The position numbers and the translations under genes were made by a program. A stretch of DNA of 64,000 bases from Callorhinus ursinus (taxonomy: Eukaryota > Chordata > Mammalia > Carnivora > Otariidae): the NCBI RefSeq assembly GCF_003265705.1, contig NW_020312904.1:1515332-1579331 (forward strand), given 5' to 3'. Below are positions 46,691 through 59,602 of the stretch, piece after piece (position 1 is the first letter of the stretch; every line of letters starts with the position of its first letter). Below the pieces are notes generated by a model, which was not told where the DNA came from, made no database searches, and was given only the letters and a program-made list of their open reading frames with translations.

Positions 46691-49440
46691 CAGCCAAGGA
46701 TCCAAGTCACACCAGTTACAATAAATTATAAGTGAGTTAGGACAGGCGGGTGCAGCTCCCCCCGGAGCCAGGGGCTGCCAAGACATTTGCACAAAGAGCA
46801 CAGGTGGTGATCAGAAAAACTGGCCCCAAGAATTTTGGAACCAAGTGGCCTTAGGCAAAGTGGTGGCCATGGCCATGGGTAGGAGAATAGGCCTCACTGA
46901 GCTGATGGCAAAACTCAGGGAAAAGTGCAGAAAGAGAATGGTACGTTCTAAAAACCTATTTCCTCAGGGTCTGAAAACTGGCTTAGAACCTAAATGTCAG
47001 GGACCGATTTCAGAGGTGGCCAACATTGTCTCATCTAGGAAGATTCTTCTGTCAGCTGAACTGCTGGGGCTGGCCTGGGAGCTGCTCCCACCTGGACAAA
47101 AGGCCACTCTGGGGCCAGGTGCTGCCCTGATGGAAAATACGCCACGGAAGCTTCAGTCCACACTTGAGACCTTGAGCGGCTGGTGGTCCCGAATCCCAGC
47201 ATCGCACCCAACCTCCTCCTGGATGCTCCCCCGCGGTGCCCGTGAGCCCGATTTCAACACCACACCCTTCCCGATCACCATAAAAGCTCGACCAGATGCT
47301 CTCTCCAAGGCCCAGATGGGCAATGGAGACGCTCGGGCCTTCCCCTGGCCTCGCGGGGACAAAGCAACCCTCAAAGCTGGTGTTTACGAGGGTGTCGGGG
47401 CGTCAGGGACAGAAACGCAGCCCCCTGAACACGGCCGGCGCCTGCTCTCCTGGAGCCGGGGAGAGCCGGCGGTGTTAACCTGTCTTCCGCCACGTCTTCA
47501 CCTCCCCTGGCACCGAAGCCCAAACTAGCATTCCGTGCTGAGGTCCTCACGCCCCCATCAAGAGCCGCCTCACCACACGTCACTGGGACTGAGGTCCGAT
47601 GGCGTAGCCGCCCCCAGGTCCCCAAGGGTGATGGAGGCCCCGGGCCCCTCTGCCTGCTGGGGGGTTGCTGCCATCGGCTGAAGTATGGAGGGCGCTGTCA
47701 GGGCAGGGCCAGGAGCTGGAGGGAGGCCAGGGCCACCCAGCGGCTCCTCCTGCAGGGGAAGCCCACCCAGCCCCCACCCGGAAGATGCCATCGCCACAGG
47801 CCCCGGCCATCCTGCTAGCGCATGCGGGGCGCCCACGTGAGGGTCTCCGGAGCCCAGTCTGCCAGTCCCTCTGAGTACCAGGCATCTGTGTGCGGGCTGG
47901 GCTGGCCTGGCCACCGCCATCTGACGCCGCCGTGTAGGTCCCCTGGGGCAGGATGTCCACTGCCCACAAGCCGCCCCTGAGCAGAGCCCGGAGCCCTTGT
48001 CAGGGCTCTGCGAGCTGTAGGGACCCCCATTTCCCTGCCCCGGGGGCTGCTGGAGTCCTGGTGGGGGCATTTCCAGCCGAGCAGGTGGAAAACAGGGCCC
48101 CTCCCTAGCTCGGGGGCAAATCCTCAGCCAGGACCCACTGGCCGGGACGCCGGCTGGTCCAGGCGTGGGGTCTCAGGGACCCGCCACCTGGCCCGGGCAG
48201 CAGGTCCCAGGTTGACCCCCAGGCAGCCCCAGCCGCACCTTCCTGCCCGTGGTAGCGGCTCTGTCTTCTCTCCAGACTGCGCACGGCTGCCAGGCAGCTT
48301 CTGAGCGAGCCTCTGCGGAGGGCGGCCCTGTCTGGGCCTGCCTGTGGGAAGGCATCTTCTGACGTGACACCCCACACGCCCTCCTGGGTGACAATTCCTC
48401 CAGAGTGTGGCCGGAAAGGTCAACTCCCTGCCACTCGGCCGGCTTCATAGCCATGATTACATTTTATGATACTTTTATGAAGATTTTTGTCTTTAAGCTC
48501 CACAAATGTTATTGCAAAAAATGACTCGGGTCAGGTCTCCTGCCCTGAGGGGGTGATTCTCTTGACCGATGGGTGTTTAGCGAGAAGAGCGAACGCCGTT
48601 CGAAGTCCTTACTCCAGCACAACTACAGGAAACATTAAAACTGAGTGGACCGGGCCCCTCAGGCTTCCCTGGAAATACTCTGCGGACACGGGTGGGTGCA
48701 GGTGCCGGGACAGGGCTGGGGAGGGGCGAGGGGCCCGGGGCCCGTGGAATGGGCACAGACGCGCCTCCCTGCCTGCCCCCGGGGCCCTGCGGGGCCGTCC
48801 GTGTGACCCGCCGGGGGAGGTCAGCGTGAGGCTGGGTCTCCCCGGCCCCTCCTGGGGGTGCCCTCCACGGGGGGCCTAGTACACCCGCCTGCCCTGGGGC
48901 CCCACGTGGGGCTCTGCTGCCTGCCCCCTCCCACTGCGTGGTCTAACAGCTGCAGGATGTGGGCAGGGCACTGGCCCTCCATCTGGTCCTCGAACACGCG
49001 TGCTTGGCAGGCTCACTGGAAGCCGGGGCTGAACATTTGCTGCGGGCATGTGGGCGGGCGCGCTCCTCTCCTGGGGACAGAGGAAGGGTATTCCCAACCT
49101 TCCTGGTGCAAGGCCAGCATCCCCAGTGTGGCCCTCCTGGAAATGGGGCCATGGCTGGTTGCTGTTGACCATGGCCCTCCCGTTCAGGCTGGAGCCCGGG
49201 CAGACCCATGGGGACCACCACTCACCACCACCCCCTGCAGCCGGCATCCCACCCGTGCCTGGCAGTGGGAGTGTGCTGGGAAAGGGACTGCTCCCCTGGT
49301 CTGTGTCCAGGGGGCACCCCACACTCCTGTGATGGGAAGCTGGACCCAGTCACCATCCCCCCATACCGCTTTATATTCACCAGGAGGGTGGCTCAGCTTT
49401 GAAATAATTTGTGCTACCTTCCACCAAATGCAGGCCTGTC
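46691..49440. other. Intergenic sequence, no gene confirmed
   Basis: A 227-codon plus frame (46845-47528) begins in a less GC-rich stretch, but its translation matches no family I know. It has no flanking splice signals that I would trust and drifts into GC-rich nonsense. AT-rich patches lie at about 48440-48530. No RNA gene recognised. Confidence 0.4.
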
Positions 49441-49452
49441 CCATGATAAGTA

Positions 49453-49661
49453 TTTTTTTTTTAAGATTTATCCATTTATTTGAAAAAGAGAGTGTGTGAG
49501 TATGAGCAGGGGCAGAGGCAGAGGGAGAGAATCTCAAGCAGCCTCTCCACTGAGCATGGAGCCCGACAGGGGGCTCGACCTCACAACCCCAAAATCACGA
49601 CCTGAGCCGAAATCAGGAGTCTGACGCTTAATGGACTGCGCCCCCCAGGCGCCCCCCGCCC
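49453..49661 (-). mobile_element. Carnivore SINEC retroposon with target-site duplication
   Basis: On the minus strand the element starts GGGGGCGCCTGGGGGGCGCA (degenerate A box), has AAGCGTCAGACTCCTGATTT, a B-box-like GAGGTCGAGCC, GTCGGGCTCC, a CTGCTTGAGATTCTCTCC segment and ends in CAAATAAATGGATAAATC plus an A tail (T run at 49453-49462). Flanks CCATGATAAGTATTT (49441-49455) and CCATGCTAAGTATTT (49662-49676) are a 15-base duplication with one mismatch. This proves insertion by target-primed reverse transcription and marks the host as a carnivoran, probably caniform. Confidence 0.95.
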
Positions 49662-49749
49662 CCATGCTAAGTATTTGCATCACGTCTCCCAACAACCAGG
49701 AAAGGTGGTGCTAGATGGGGACACTGAGGCACAGTGTTCCCTTCAAAGG

Positions 49750-50110
49750 GATGCTCGCGTCCCAGCCCTCAGAAACCCCAGGTGTGGAAATGGGGTTGCT
49801 GCCGATGGAGGTAGTGGAGGGGAGGTCCTACCGGAGGGTGTGTGCTCTGATCCCACCAGGGAGGCTGGGTCCCCATCAGAAGAGGAAAGGGGGCAGAGAA
49901 CTCGCCATGAAGCTGGAACGGAGGGCGGAGGGCACAGCCACACGCCCAGGCCCGCCGCCCGCCGCCCCCGAGCTGACTTCCCTCAGAAGGAAGATCCCTG
50001 CCCCTCAGGCTTCTGGCCTCCAGAATGAGAGGCGACTAATGTCCTTGGTATTAAGCCAGCTGGTTGGTGATGCTTTGCTGGGGGAGTGCCCCAGGGCACA
50101 CGGCTGGGAC
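49750..50110 (+). repeat. MaLR-type LTR, diverged
   Basis: CCAGGTGTGGAAATGGGGTT, GGAGGGGAGGTCCTACCGGA, GAACTCGCCATGAAGCTGGA and TTCTGGCCTCCAGAATGAGA, then GGTATTAAGCCAGCTGGTTG parallel the MLT1-type 3' part (CTTCCAGCCTCCAGAACTGTGAG ... TTTAAGCCACCCAGT). Call is moderate. Confidence 0.5.
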
Positions 50111-50621
50111 ATAGCAGGTAACCCAAGCAGGTGGGTCTCAGGTGGGGGTCACACTGCCACCCGCCCATGGAATACAGAGCCTCTCGGGCACACGCAGGTC
50201 ACCGGGCCATCCCGAGACACAGGCAGAGTCCCCTGAGCCCAGAGCCCGGCACCAGGTCCTGCCTAGGCTGGGAGCAGAGTCCTACAGGGGAGGGCTTGAG
50301 CCCAGAGCCGTGCAGAGGGCGAGCTGAGTCCCCAGCACTCACCGCCCGGCAAGAACTCCCATCACCACCTCCTCCAGCCTCCCTATGAGGGAGATGCCGC
50401 CCGCACACAGCCCCTGATGCAGACAAGAAAATGTGTCAGCATGAACCACAGAACCTGCCCGGCACTTCGCCTGGAGCTGAGGGCAGCCCCGAATGGAGGT
50501 CTGAGATCAAACATGGAACCCTGGAGCCAATCCTGGAGACTCGGCCAGAAAGACAAGGACCTCCAGCAAAACTGTGTGAGCCCCTGCGCACAGCCCAGGA
50601 GCATGAGCACTGGGAAGGGTC

Positions 50622-50846
50622 TCGTCCTGGAGCACACAGCCAGGAGGCACGGGGCAGTGAGGTCCTGGGTCTCCATGCTCACAGCCGGGAGGCAGGGGGA
50701 GGTGGGGTCCTGGGTCCCCGTGCTCACAGCCGGGAGGCAGGGGGCAGTGAGGTCCTGGGTCTCCATGCTCACAGCCGGGATGCCCAGAGCGGGGGGGTCC
50801 TGGGTCCCCGTGAGCACAGCCAGGAGGCATGGGGTCATAAGGGCCA
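50622..50846 (+). repeat. 45-bp minisatellite, five units
   Basis: The anchor CACAGCC starts at 50635, 50680, 50725, 50770 and 50815, exactly 45 bases apart each time. Each unit contains GTCCTGGGTC and GGGAGGCAGG-like blocks, alternating TCTCCATGCTC and CCCCGTGCTC versions. Because 45 is divisible by three, the array keeps reading frames open on both strands and mimics a repeat protein. Confidence 0.95.
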
Positions 50847-50999
50847 CAGCTGAAGCTTTGGCACACCAGGGCCTGGGAGCGGGCACTGCCTCCTGGCCAG
50901 GTGGCCTTGGGCACATCCCTCAGCCACGTCCCCGTTGCCCTGTGTGAGTCTTCTCAGGGTCGTCGCACACATGAGAGCTACACGCCCACACATAAGTCA
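50847..50999. other. Flank of the minisatellite
   Basis: Contains GTGGCCTTGGGCACATCCCT, a MIR-like phrase (near 50898-50917), too short to call firmly. Confidence 0.35.
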
Positions 51000-51260
51000 C
51001 CCGTCAGGCCTGACACCACCTGGCCAACTTTTAAATAAACGGCTGCTTTTATGATTGGCGATGAAAAACAGTCCAATGGACAAACAGAACAAACCCCTTG
51101 CACCGAAACCCACAAATCTTCCTCTGAGCCTTGGAAGCTGAAAATGAGGCTGCGTGTTTCACAGCACATTAATGACGAAATTCTAAATAATACCATTTTG
51201 TAAAGAAGGAATAATTAGCAAACTGTAAGACGATTTTAGCACAGTAACTTGAAACAGACA
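51000..51260. promoter_or_regulatory. AT-rich block, candidate regulatory element
   Basis: AT-rich unique sequence with TTTTAAATAAACGGCTGC, GCACATTAATGACGAAATTC, TAAATAATACC and GGAATAATTAGC. The flanks are GC-rich. No repeat family recognised. Confidence 0.35.
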
Positions 51261-53744
51261 GAAAGATGGGAACCAAAGCTTGGATCTGTGAAAAGAACAG
51301 AGAATGTGTTCGAGGGACAAAGGTTAGCCTGCGCAAGTGTGTGCCGACTTTTCGGCTGGAGGAGGAGGGAGACCCTGGAGGTCAGTGGTGCGCACACCCC
51401 ATCGGAACGCAGAGGTGGGAGGGCCTGGTCACTCTCTCATGAGGCGTGCAATCCCTCGACTTCAGGACACCCCAGACAAGTGGCCTCTGAAAGGGGCTCT
51501 GTTGGGGGCCAGCAGCCTCTGCCCACCCAGCCCCTCATAATGACCACAAAGCCTCCTCTCGGGGGGCCACCAGCTCCAGGCAGCCACGGTCTGGGGCAGC
51601 CGGTCCGTCCCCACTCGCTTCAGCCCATCGGCACTTTCCACTTCTCCCCAGGGGCAGCGCAAAGGCAAGAATGGATTTTGACCCACGCTGGTCCAGCCTG
51701 GACGCACCTCCACCTGCCTCCCGGAAGGCAGTGGTCAAGTCTGCCCGGCACTGGGGGGGAGGAAGGCCCAGCCCCGGGTGCATCTGGCAGGCTCACGGGG
51801 ATGCTGAGCGGGCCAGCCCAAAAGGGGTGAGGGCGCCAGCAGGCCCTGGGCCTGGACGCTCATCCCCAGGGGACCCTTTGCAGCTTAAGTCAGTTTGGGC
51901 AGAGCTGTCTTGTCGCCTGCAACTAGAAGCATCTCAGCTGCTCTGATTCCCTGGGGGTTGCTCCAGCAGGTGCCCCAAGGCCATGGGCACCCCATTCCCA
52001 CGACACAACACCACCACTGTACACCCTGACGCTTCCATCAGCCTCCCCCCAGCTCCCGACCCCCCACCCATGACTACCCAGGAGAGCCTCTAGAGCCTAA
52101 CTCAGACTGCATATTCCTTCTGCTTCCTTCTGTCTTCCAGATGCTTCGGTCACATGTGGCATCAAACCAAACCCCCTCCCACCCCCCACAGCCCCAGGAC
52201 CATGCACCTGCTCCCCTGTCCCCCAACTCTGCCCAGAGAAAGGCCAGTCCAGGGCTGCTGTAGATTTGGGACTCTGCGGTGTGCCCACGGAGAGCAGGTC
52301 TGGCTTCCTGCTACCCCACACGTGGTTGAAATGTCACCTGCTGGGGGCGACCCCCACCTGCAGGCTCCCTGCCGATGGCAAGCTCCCCGTAGCCAGGACC
52401 ATCTAGCTGTTGGATGTAGGTGCTGCATCTGTCCGCATTAACTCATGGCCCCTCCTCCCCCGGAGCAGGGGCTCCCGCCACGGGTCCGGACAGGCTGCAG
52501 GGGCCGGTGTCCGGGCTCAGAGAAGCACAGGCACAGATCCAACCGCAGCGCATCTCATGGGGGCACAGGACGGAGCGAACAGTCACAGGAAGCCCTGGCG
52601 GCCTCGAGCACCTTCACAGACCACGCCCCAGCACCCCACCCCTCGGTGCCAAGGAATGTGCCCCCGCCTTCCACACGCGCTGCGCCCACTGAAAACACAC
52701 AACACTGAAGGCGGCAAAGGGAAGGCTGCACCGATGGGCTCCATCTCCAGGCAACTTTGTCTTTTGGAGAAGTCAGCCTAGTTATTCTCTTTGTTGAAGA
52801 CCAGGTGCCAGAAGGGAAATCAAACAGCTTTTCCTGCCTGGGAAACGGTCACAGCCACTTCACAGTGACGGCCGCCCCCGTCCCCACGCATCCCACGGGG
52901 GCCGGGCCACGCGCCCGCGATACAGGAACCCATGTCCTATTGCGGCACGTTCTCTGCCTTCGATTATCTGGCAAATAAACCAATTTGGGGGCCTGCCAGG
53001 GTCTCTCCCGCCGCCTCTCCAGGGCCCTGGCTGAGCCGGCCTTGTCTTCACCTCCGTAGAGACAGCAACCTCCGTGAGACGGAGAAATGTCATTATTGAC
53101 CAAGAAAGCTAGGCCTGAAAACGGCAATGACTCGGGAGGTCAGCAGAAGACCCCGAGGTCCCGCACTCAGGGGAACCCTGCCCGGCCCCGCCCGAGCTGG
53201 AAGGCGCAGCGACACTCCGATCCCGCGGTCTGCGAATCTCTGTGCCCTGGCATCAGATCGTTTACAAAAATGACCACGCGGCCCCCCGTCTGCGTCCTCA
53301 CGCCAGAACGCAGACATTACTCGCACCTTGTGAAACACACTAACACGGGACATGAAGGGGGAGGAGGTATACAGGACGGAGCTCTGGCTTTTCCGGGGAC
53401 CCTGGCGGGTGTCTCCGTGGCTCCCAGGTGCCATGGAGGCCGCCTGTGGTTGGGCTTTGCAGGGTGCACCGTGGGCCGAGACTGATTCCCGGTCCTGGGG
53501 ATGCCGGGATGCTAGGTGACTTCCTTCAGCCAAGCAACCGCGAGTGGGTGTGACCCACAAAGGAGCCCCGTGGGCCTGCGTTTTCACAAGAAAAAGATGC
53601 TGGGAAGTCACTGGTCAAGAAAGCAGGAAGCCCCAGGAAGACCTGGACCCTTGCTCCAGGCACATCAGGAGTTGTGAGCTGTCTGGAGCTCACGAGAAGC
53701 CTGTGGATTCACCTTGACGTCCACCTGCCACGATTCAGAGGCCA
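51261..53744. other. GC-rich intergenic sequence, no gene seen
   Basis: No exon, RNA gene or firm repeat recognised. Overlapping frames on both strands are uninformative. Confidence 0.4.
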
Positions 53745-53808
53745 CGCGTGCCCAGGACCACACCGTTAGAACGTGGCCGGGCCAGGATGTGAGCCCCAAC
53801 CCCTTCCT
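53745..53808 (-). repeat. MIR fragment, reverse
   Basis: GTGCCCAGGACCACACCGTT, AGAACGTGGCCGGGCCAGGA and TGTGAGCCCCAAC follow the reverse MIR wording (TGCCCAAGGTCACACAGCTAGTAAGTGGCAGAGCCAGGATTTGAACCC). Confidence 0.65.
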
Positions 53809-56800
53809 CCACCGCACGCGGTGCCTCCTAGCATGCACATGTGGACTGCCCGGGCTTCAGCACGACCATCCCAGAAGACCCACGGTCGTGAACAGTGGAC
53901 GGAAGCGGAGGAGGGGACACCACCCAGGACTCCCCACTTTTCCCACACAACGTTCCCTCCTGGAAGACACTGAGGGAAATGTGCCAGGGGCAGAGCAGAA
54001 ATGCATGTCCTCCGGTCCCTGGGGACCAGCCACGTGGCTGACAGAGGACACGGAGGGCATGGGGGCCACAGAAAGGCCAGCCCACCCACTGCCTCTGCCC
54101 AGCCTCTGGCCCATGTCAGCAGGGGCCTCCCTGATGTCCCCAAGCATGGTGCACTCCGAGCTCTTCCAGGACAAGCACTCAAGGCTGGCAGGTCCCGAGG
54201 ACCCAGGTCCCCGACTTCCCCTGGGGACCGGGGCCAAGGCAGGCCTGGTGGCCACTTCTCTCTGGCCAACTTCGCCCCCTCAGAGCCCGGCCACAGGCCC
54301 GAGGAGGACAGGAAGGCACACCGTCTGCGTGAGCTCCACCGTCCGGCACCACAGACAGAGTCCCTGTGTCCCCATGTGGCCGCCGAGGAAGCAGGGCAGC
54401 CCGACCCCTGCGTGCTGTGGACACAGACATGCAAGAGTTAAATGTTCCTCTGGCGGGTTCGAAATGTCCGATTTTGATAAGCAGGCGGGACTCCCTGTCC
54501 CTGCACAGTGAATGTCGGCATAACAAGCCCCACCGCGGGCTCCTGGCCTGCGTCACCGGCCCCTGGCCCCCTCCCCAGCGGGCATGCTCATTACCAGGTG
54601 GGGTCCCCGCGCTGAGGTGCTGTCAGAGCTGAGACCAAGGTCTGCTGCGCAGCTGCTCCGGCGTGGACACAGACCACGTGGGCGAACGGAGGAAACCCGC
54701 TTGTTTCCCAGCTCGAGGAAGGGCAGCCCGGAGACAGACGGCTCTCCCTCTCACTCCTCCGTGAAGCCTGGGTGGTCAGCACCAGCCGGAGGCAGGCGGG
54801 AGGGCGCGCAGTCCACACCGATTTCCTAACACGCGTGTGTGCGTGTGTAGAGGACGCGGTCCTGTGAGTTACACACGTGGCAGGACTGTGTCTTCACGGA
54901 GGCCACGATCCATCCTCCAGGAGTCACCCACACACACAGCCAGAGCGTCCCCGTCACCCTGAAGCCTGGCCAGGGCAGGGGAGGGAAGCCGGGCGGGACC
55001 ACCATCACAGCCTGGGGGCCGGCGCGGCCAGGGGCCGGCCTCTGGCAGGCGAGAGCGGGAAGTGCCGGAGGGTGGAGGGGCCCGCCTAGGCCCAGGGGCC
55101 AGCACTCTGGCCCACCCCTTGCCCTCCACGGCCCAAGGGCCCTGCGCTGCCGCCGAACCTGCGATCACCTCACCCCACCTCTCCCGGCCGCACACTGCCT
55201 GGAGTCGGGCCTGGGCCACGTCCTCCATGCCAGGCCCCTGGGCGCCCTGCCCAGCCCCCTGCTCTGAGCGAGAGCAAACCCACCCTGTCACCTGACCACG
55301 GTGGTCAGCAGATCCAGGCCCTTCCCTGACCCCAAGGCCCCCAGCAGGCTGCACACGGTCTGCATCTCCTCCAACCTCCACCTAACGCATGAAATAGGGC
55401 TGGAGGGTCCCACAGTCCCACGGGCACTGGCCACAGCCTCCCTCTCACCTGGGAGCCCCCGTCCCTGCCCACCTGCCCCTCACTCCCCCGCACACACCGC
55501 TGGGTAGTCACGGCCTCTCCTCTCCCGTCAGCCCCGAAGCAGACCACGCAGGGTCACCTCCACGGGGGTCCCAGGCCGATGGGGCAGGAAGGCCTGGCCT
55601 CACCCCCGTGCCCCTTTCCCTGAGGGAAGCAGGCCCCTGGCCTGTCAGCCCTGCCCGCCCTCTCCAGGCTGTCCTCAGCCGCAGTGCTGGGGCCCCAGCT
55701 CTGCCTGGGGCCGTGCTCGGCTTCGGGGGGCTGCCCGTGCCTGCACACACAGCTCCATCCCCTGTGCCGTCCCTGCTTCGCCCCTCCACCCAGTCACAGT
55801 GAGCACGCGTGTGCTCGGGGCCCACGCCCTGCCCTGGCCAATCTTCTCACTGAGTTGCTACACGGGCTCATGGCGCCACCCCTTCCTGGCATTTGGGAAG
55901 GCGCCGGAGCCTCAGCTCTGGCCGGGCACCTCCACGTGGTTGGAGAACCTGGGCACCTGGGCTCTGGCACCCGCTAGGGCGGGCTGTCTTTTCTAGGCCC
56001 CTGGGCTCCACGTACGGACCCCGCCCCCGGCTTGCATGCGGGGGGCTCACACGGGAGACTGTCCCCTCCATCCCTGCTCCTAACCTCCCCCAGCCCACCC
56101 ACCCACCTCAGTGATGTGCCCCCCACGCCGACGTGCTCCCAGCCCAAGGAGTCTGCTCCTGCCTTGGGTTTGCATCTGTCCGCTATCCCCTCAACCCCAG
56201 ACGGGCCTGGGATGCAGCCTCGGGGGACAGAGGACAGCACCTCTTGTGCAGGGACCACAGCCCCCAGCAGCCCTGAGCGCAGCTGGGCCCAGACAAACAC
56301 TGGCTAGTGGGTCACGGCCGCACCGACCCCTCTCGGTTCTTGCCCCTCCTCTGTAGGGACCTTGGGGACCACAGGCTGGGGGACAGCCTCAGGAGACCCA
56401 GTGACAGGGTCACTGGGGACTACCTCGGCCACGGGCCCTACGATGTGCCCTGCGTGCTGAAACCCACTCAGACGAGGCCTGGCTGCCGGGACGAGGCGTC
56501 TGTGGGTTTACTGTCTGCCACCTCCATCCCCTAAGGGTCGAGGGTGGTCCCCTGGTGGCACAGACCTTCTGAAGCAGCCACTTACACTTAATGCATAATT
56601 ACTGACGGACCCGAAATTCATCACTTAAAGCCCTAACACCAAACCCCCAAAGAGTCCTGGAAACACGACCAGGGTCTGGTGAGCATGTGAACAGCTGTGG
56701 GACGGTGGGTAGGGCGCTGGTCTCTCGAGGTAGGACCTCCCCTGCTTCCAGAATGGAGCTCCCCCGAGCCCGGGCGAGGCAGGAACCCCACAGGGGCTGG

Positions 56801-58134
56801 CAGAGGTGCCCATGGCCCGGGCGGGAGGAGGTGAATACCCAGAGGCAGACTTTGGTTCCCGGAATCTCCCGCAGAGCCCTGACCACGCACGCACGCAGGC
56901 GGCGATGGCATTAGCTCCATCTTCATGGGTCCACCAAGTTGACTGCCATTTTGACAGGAAAGGAAAGGCGGAGACCCCTCTTCTGTCAGAGAACAGAGAG
57001 CACAGTGGGGTCCAGCTCCGGGAGAAAGCCACCTGCCGCCCGCTCGGGGACTGTGGCCACTGTGGGGCTCAGCCTGGGGAATCCCACCCAGCCCCTCCAT
57101 CAGATGCAGGGCCTCGTCTCCCACACGCCCTGCGAGGCCAAGGGGGTTGGGGGCAGCAGCCCTGGGCCGTCCTGGACAGGCCCTCCGTGCACACTGCTCT
57201 CTGTTCCCAGGTGTCCCAGTGGCCTTGTGGCTTCCGGTGCAAGGCCGAGGGCCTGCAGAGTGGCTTGCGGGGAGCTCCCGCTATGACCCCAGGAATGGGG
57301 TTGAAAGCCCGGGCTCCAGGGCAGGAGCACCCTGCACGGAGATGGTTGTTGTGGGGACGCAGACCTGCCTGCCCCCGGCATGCCCTGATGAACTCACCGG
57401 TAACCGACCTGTACATGCATCTGCTCCAAGACAGCTGCCTCGGGGTCTCCAAGGTCACCCATCCCAGGCACAAGCCAGGCACATGCGCAGGAGAAAGCAT
57501 AGCGTGCTGTCCACTCGCTCTAGGGAGGGTGGTAAGGCCAATACCCGCAGGGCCTGCCCCCCCGCCTCCCACAGTACGGAAGGCAGCGCTGTAAAGGACA
57601 GCTGGGGGTGGTCTTCGCTCCCTGGCGCTGCGCATCCCAGTGGAAAGGCCACGAAGGGCCGGCCAGCACCGCCCAGTGGTGGACATGCTGCGTGCGGCTC
57701 CAGGCTCACCCGGGCCACATTCTGGCTTGTCCCCTGCCTGAGACCATGTGTGCACGTGGCCCGACTCCTGGTGGGACTGACGAGGAGCCTGCAGGAGTTG
57801 GGGTGGTCCTGGTGCACAAAGCTCGGTGACTCCGGGCACCACCGTGATGCCACAGCCTTCGTCATTTGAAGCCCGGACGGCTTTTCTGTCCTGTCATCTG
57901 CACATGCTGGGTCACCCCCCTGCCCCACAGCCCCCTTCCCGGGACTCCCTCCACCACGACCCCTGCAGGAGGGTTGGGCCGAGACAGCTGGGTCTGGACC
58001 ACACCTCACAGAGGATGGCGAACCCCACGCCACAAGGACTAGTCAGCAGGGATTCGGGAGCCAGCCGGGGCGGGGCTCTGGGGTTCCCATCCCACCCAGG
58101 AGCAGAGGAAGGAGACGGGAGACCCCGGAAGGCC
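53809..58134. other. GC-rich intergenic sequence, no gene seen
   Basis: About 4.3 kb with several long overlapping open frames on both strands (for example 53714-54511 + and 53766-54434 -; 56806-57594 + and 57069-57842 -). The pairing of strands and lack of any family motif argue against coding. Confidence 0.4.
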
Positions 58135-58215
58135 CTGGGGCTGACTCTGGGCCTTGGTTTCTCCCTGTCAAACATCAACAGTTTGGACGAGATGAACCCA
58201 AGGTCCCTGGACAGG
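58135..58215 (+). repeat. MIR-family fragment
   Basis: CTCTGGGCCTTGGTTTCTCC, CTGTCAAACATCAACAGTTT, GGACGAGATGAACCCAAGGT follow the MIR phrase GGGCCTCAGTTTCCTCATCTGTAAAATG..GGTTGGACTAGATGA. Confidence 0.65.
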
Positions 58216-59602
58216 GCTCTGCAGAGGAGCAGAGACTCGTGAATGGTCCCAGGAGGGCACTCTGTCTGGCGCCCGGCCCAGGCAGACCCTCGTGGTCCAA
58301 GCTCTGATGTCGGAGCCTTGATTTGGGAGGTTTGCTCGGCCTGTGTCCGCTCGGGGAGACGCATGATGGCAGGGAACACAAAGGCTCGAGGGTGTCCTGC
58401 TTGGTCATCACAGGGCAGGGAACACAGGCCGGAGACTCCCCAAATTCCTCCTGCTACAAAAATGCAGATGCGGCCCCGCCCCTCCTCTGTTGCCATGGTG
58501 ACCAAGCTGGCTGAGGGGTCAGTAGCAGGAGAAGGAGCCAGGGCTCCCCTGCCTGATGCCTGATGCCGGAGGACTTGGGGCCGAAAGCCCCATCCACAGT
58601 GGACATCGAACGTCCCCCGGGGGGCTGGGAGGAGAAGCCGGCCCCCAGCTGTCCTGGATGCCCTGACTCTCATCCCAAAGCCCCTCGTGCAAAAGATGAC
58701 CCCCATCTCACCCAGGGCTACCATCGCATCCTCGTTCACGTGTGCCGCACCCACGGGGGACCTGATGCCCACCCTGCCTCATGCCCTGCGCCCACACCCA
58801 CCCCATCGCCCGACTCTGCCACGGGCCCTGGTGGAAGACCCCCCACTTCTGCCTGGACACGCCCATTCCCCTTCACACGGGCCTCAGACACATGGGAGCC
58901 AGAGACCGCTCCTACAGATAAACAAGGTCTAGCTGGTCTGCTTGCTGCCCCATCGTGCCCCACAGGAAGGCGGTGGACGGCCGCCTCAGTGCCCCAGGCC
59001 CCTCGAGGGCAGCCCAGTCCCCCTGCACGTTCCCTCCAGGGTGCTCCCTGCTGGGCCGGTGGGGCCGCTCTGCAGGCTGATGCCTCCTCCTCTGCCCGCT
59101 GAGGACCCACATCTCCCTGGGAGGGCAGGAGCTTTCTCAGGAGCTGCGCCGGAGCACTATCTGCTCTCTCCCCCATGGCTGCCCCAGCCAGAGCACAGGC
59201 GCTACAGGAGGCCCGGAGACCCGGGCCCACCGCAAAGGGCATGACGTAGCTGCTCATTCAGAAGGACGCGGGCAGCGCCAGTGGGCCGTGGGCGACTGCA
59301 GAGAAGCTGCCATCGTGGGGGCCCTTTGTCCATGCTGGGGCTGGACTTGGGGTCTGCACAGCCGATTTAGAGAAGAAAGAGCAATCCTGTCTTGCCCTTT
59401 TTCTCTCCTGGAGGCTTGCACACCAGCGACCGTGGCCTCCGAGCCTGAAGGGCAGGGCTGAGGGCACAGCCAGGGATGTGGGCAGGGAAGGGGCGCGGGT
59501 GGAGGGACGGAGCTGAGAGAGAGCCCTGGAGCCTCGGGCTGAGTCAGAGCAGCCTCCCGCACACTCGTCCCCCCAACACGTGCACATGTGTGTGCACTCA
59601 CT
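58216..59602. other. GC-rich intergenic sequence, no gene seen
   Basis: Nothing recognised; opposite-strand open frames overlap at 57912-58772 and 58563-59257. Confidence 0.4.

Noticed and set aside
46845..47528. 227-codon plus-strand frame with a less GC-rich start
   Set aside because: I considered a retrogene or endogenous retroviral remnant, but recognised no motif, catalytic residues or flanking LTR.
49453..49661. tRNA gene on the minus strand
   Set aside because: The tRNA-like A and B boxes belong to a SINE head; no intact cloverleaf or anticodon arm is present.
50383..50947. Repeat-protein-like frames on both strands
   Set aside because: The 45-bp minisatellite explains the periodic peptides; there is no conserved family or exon structure.
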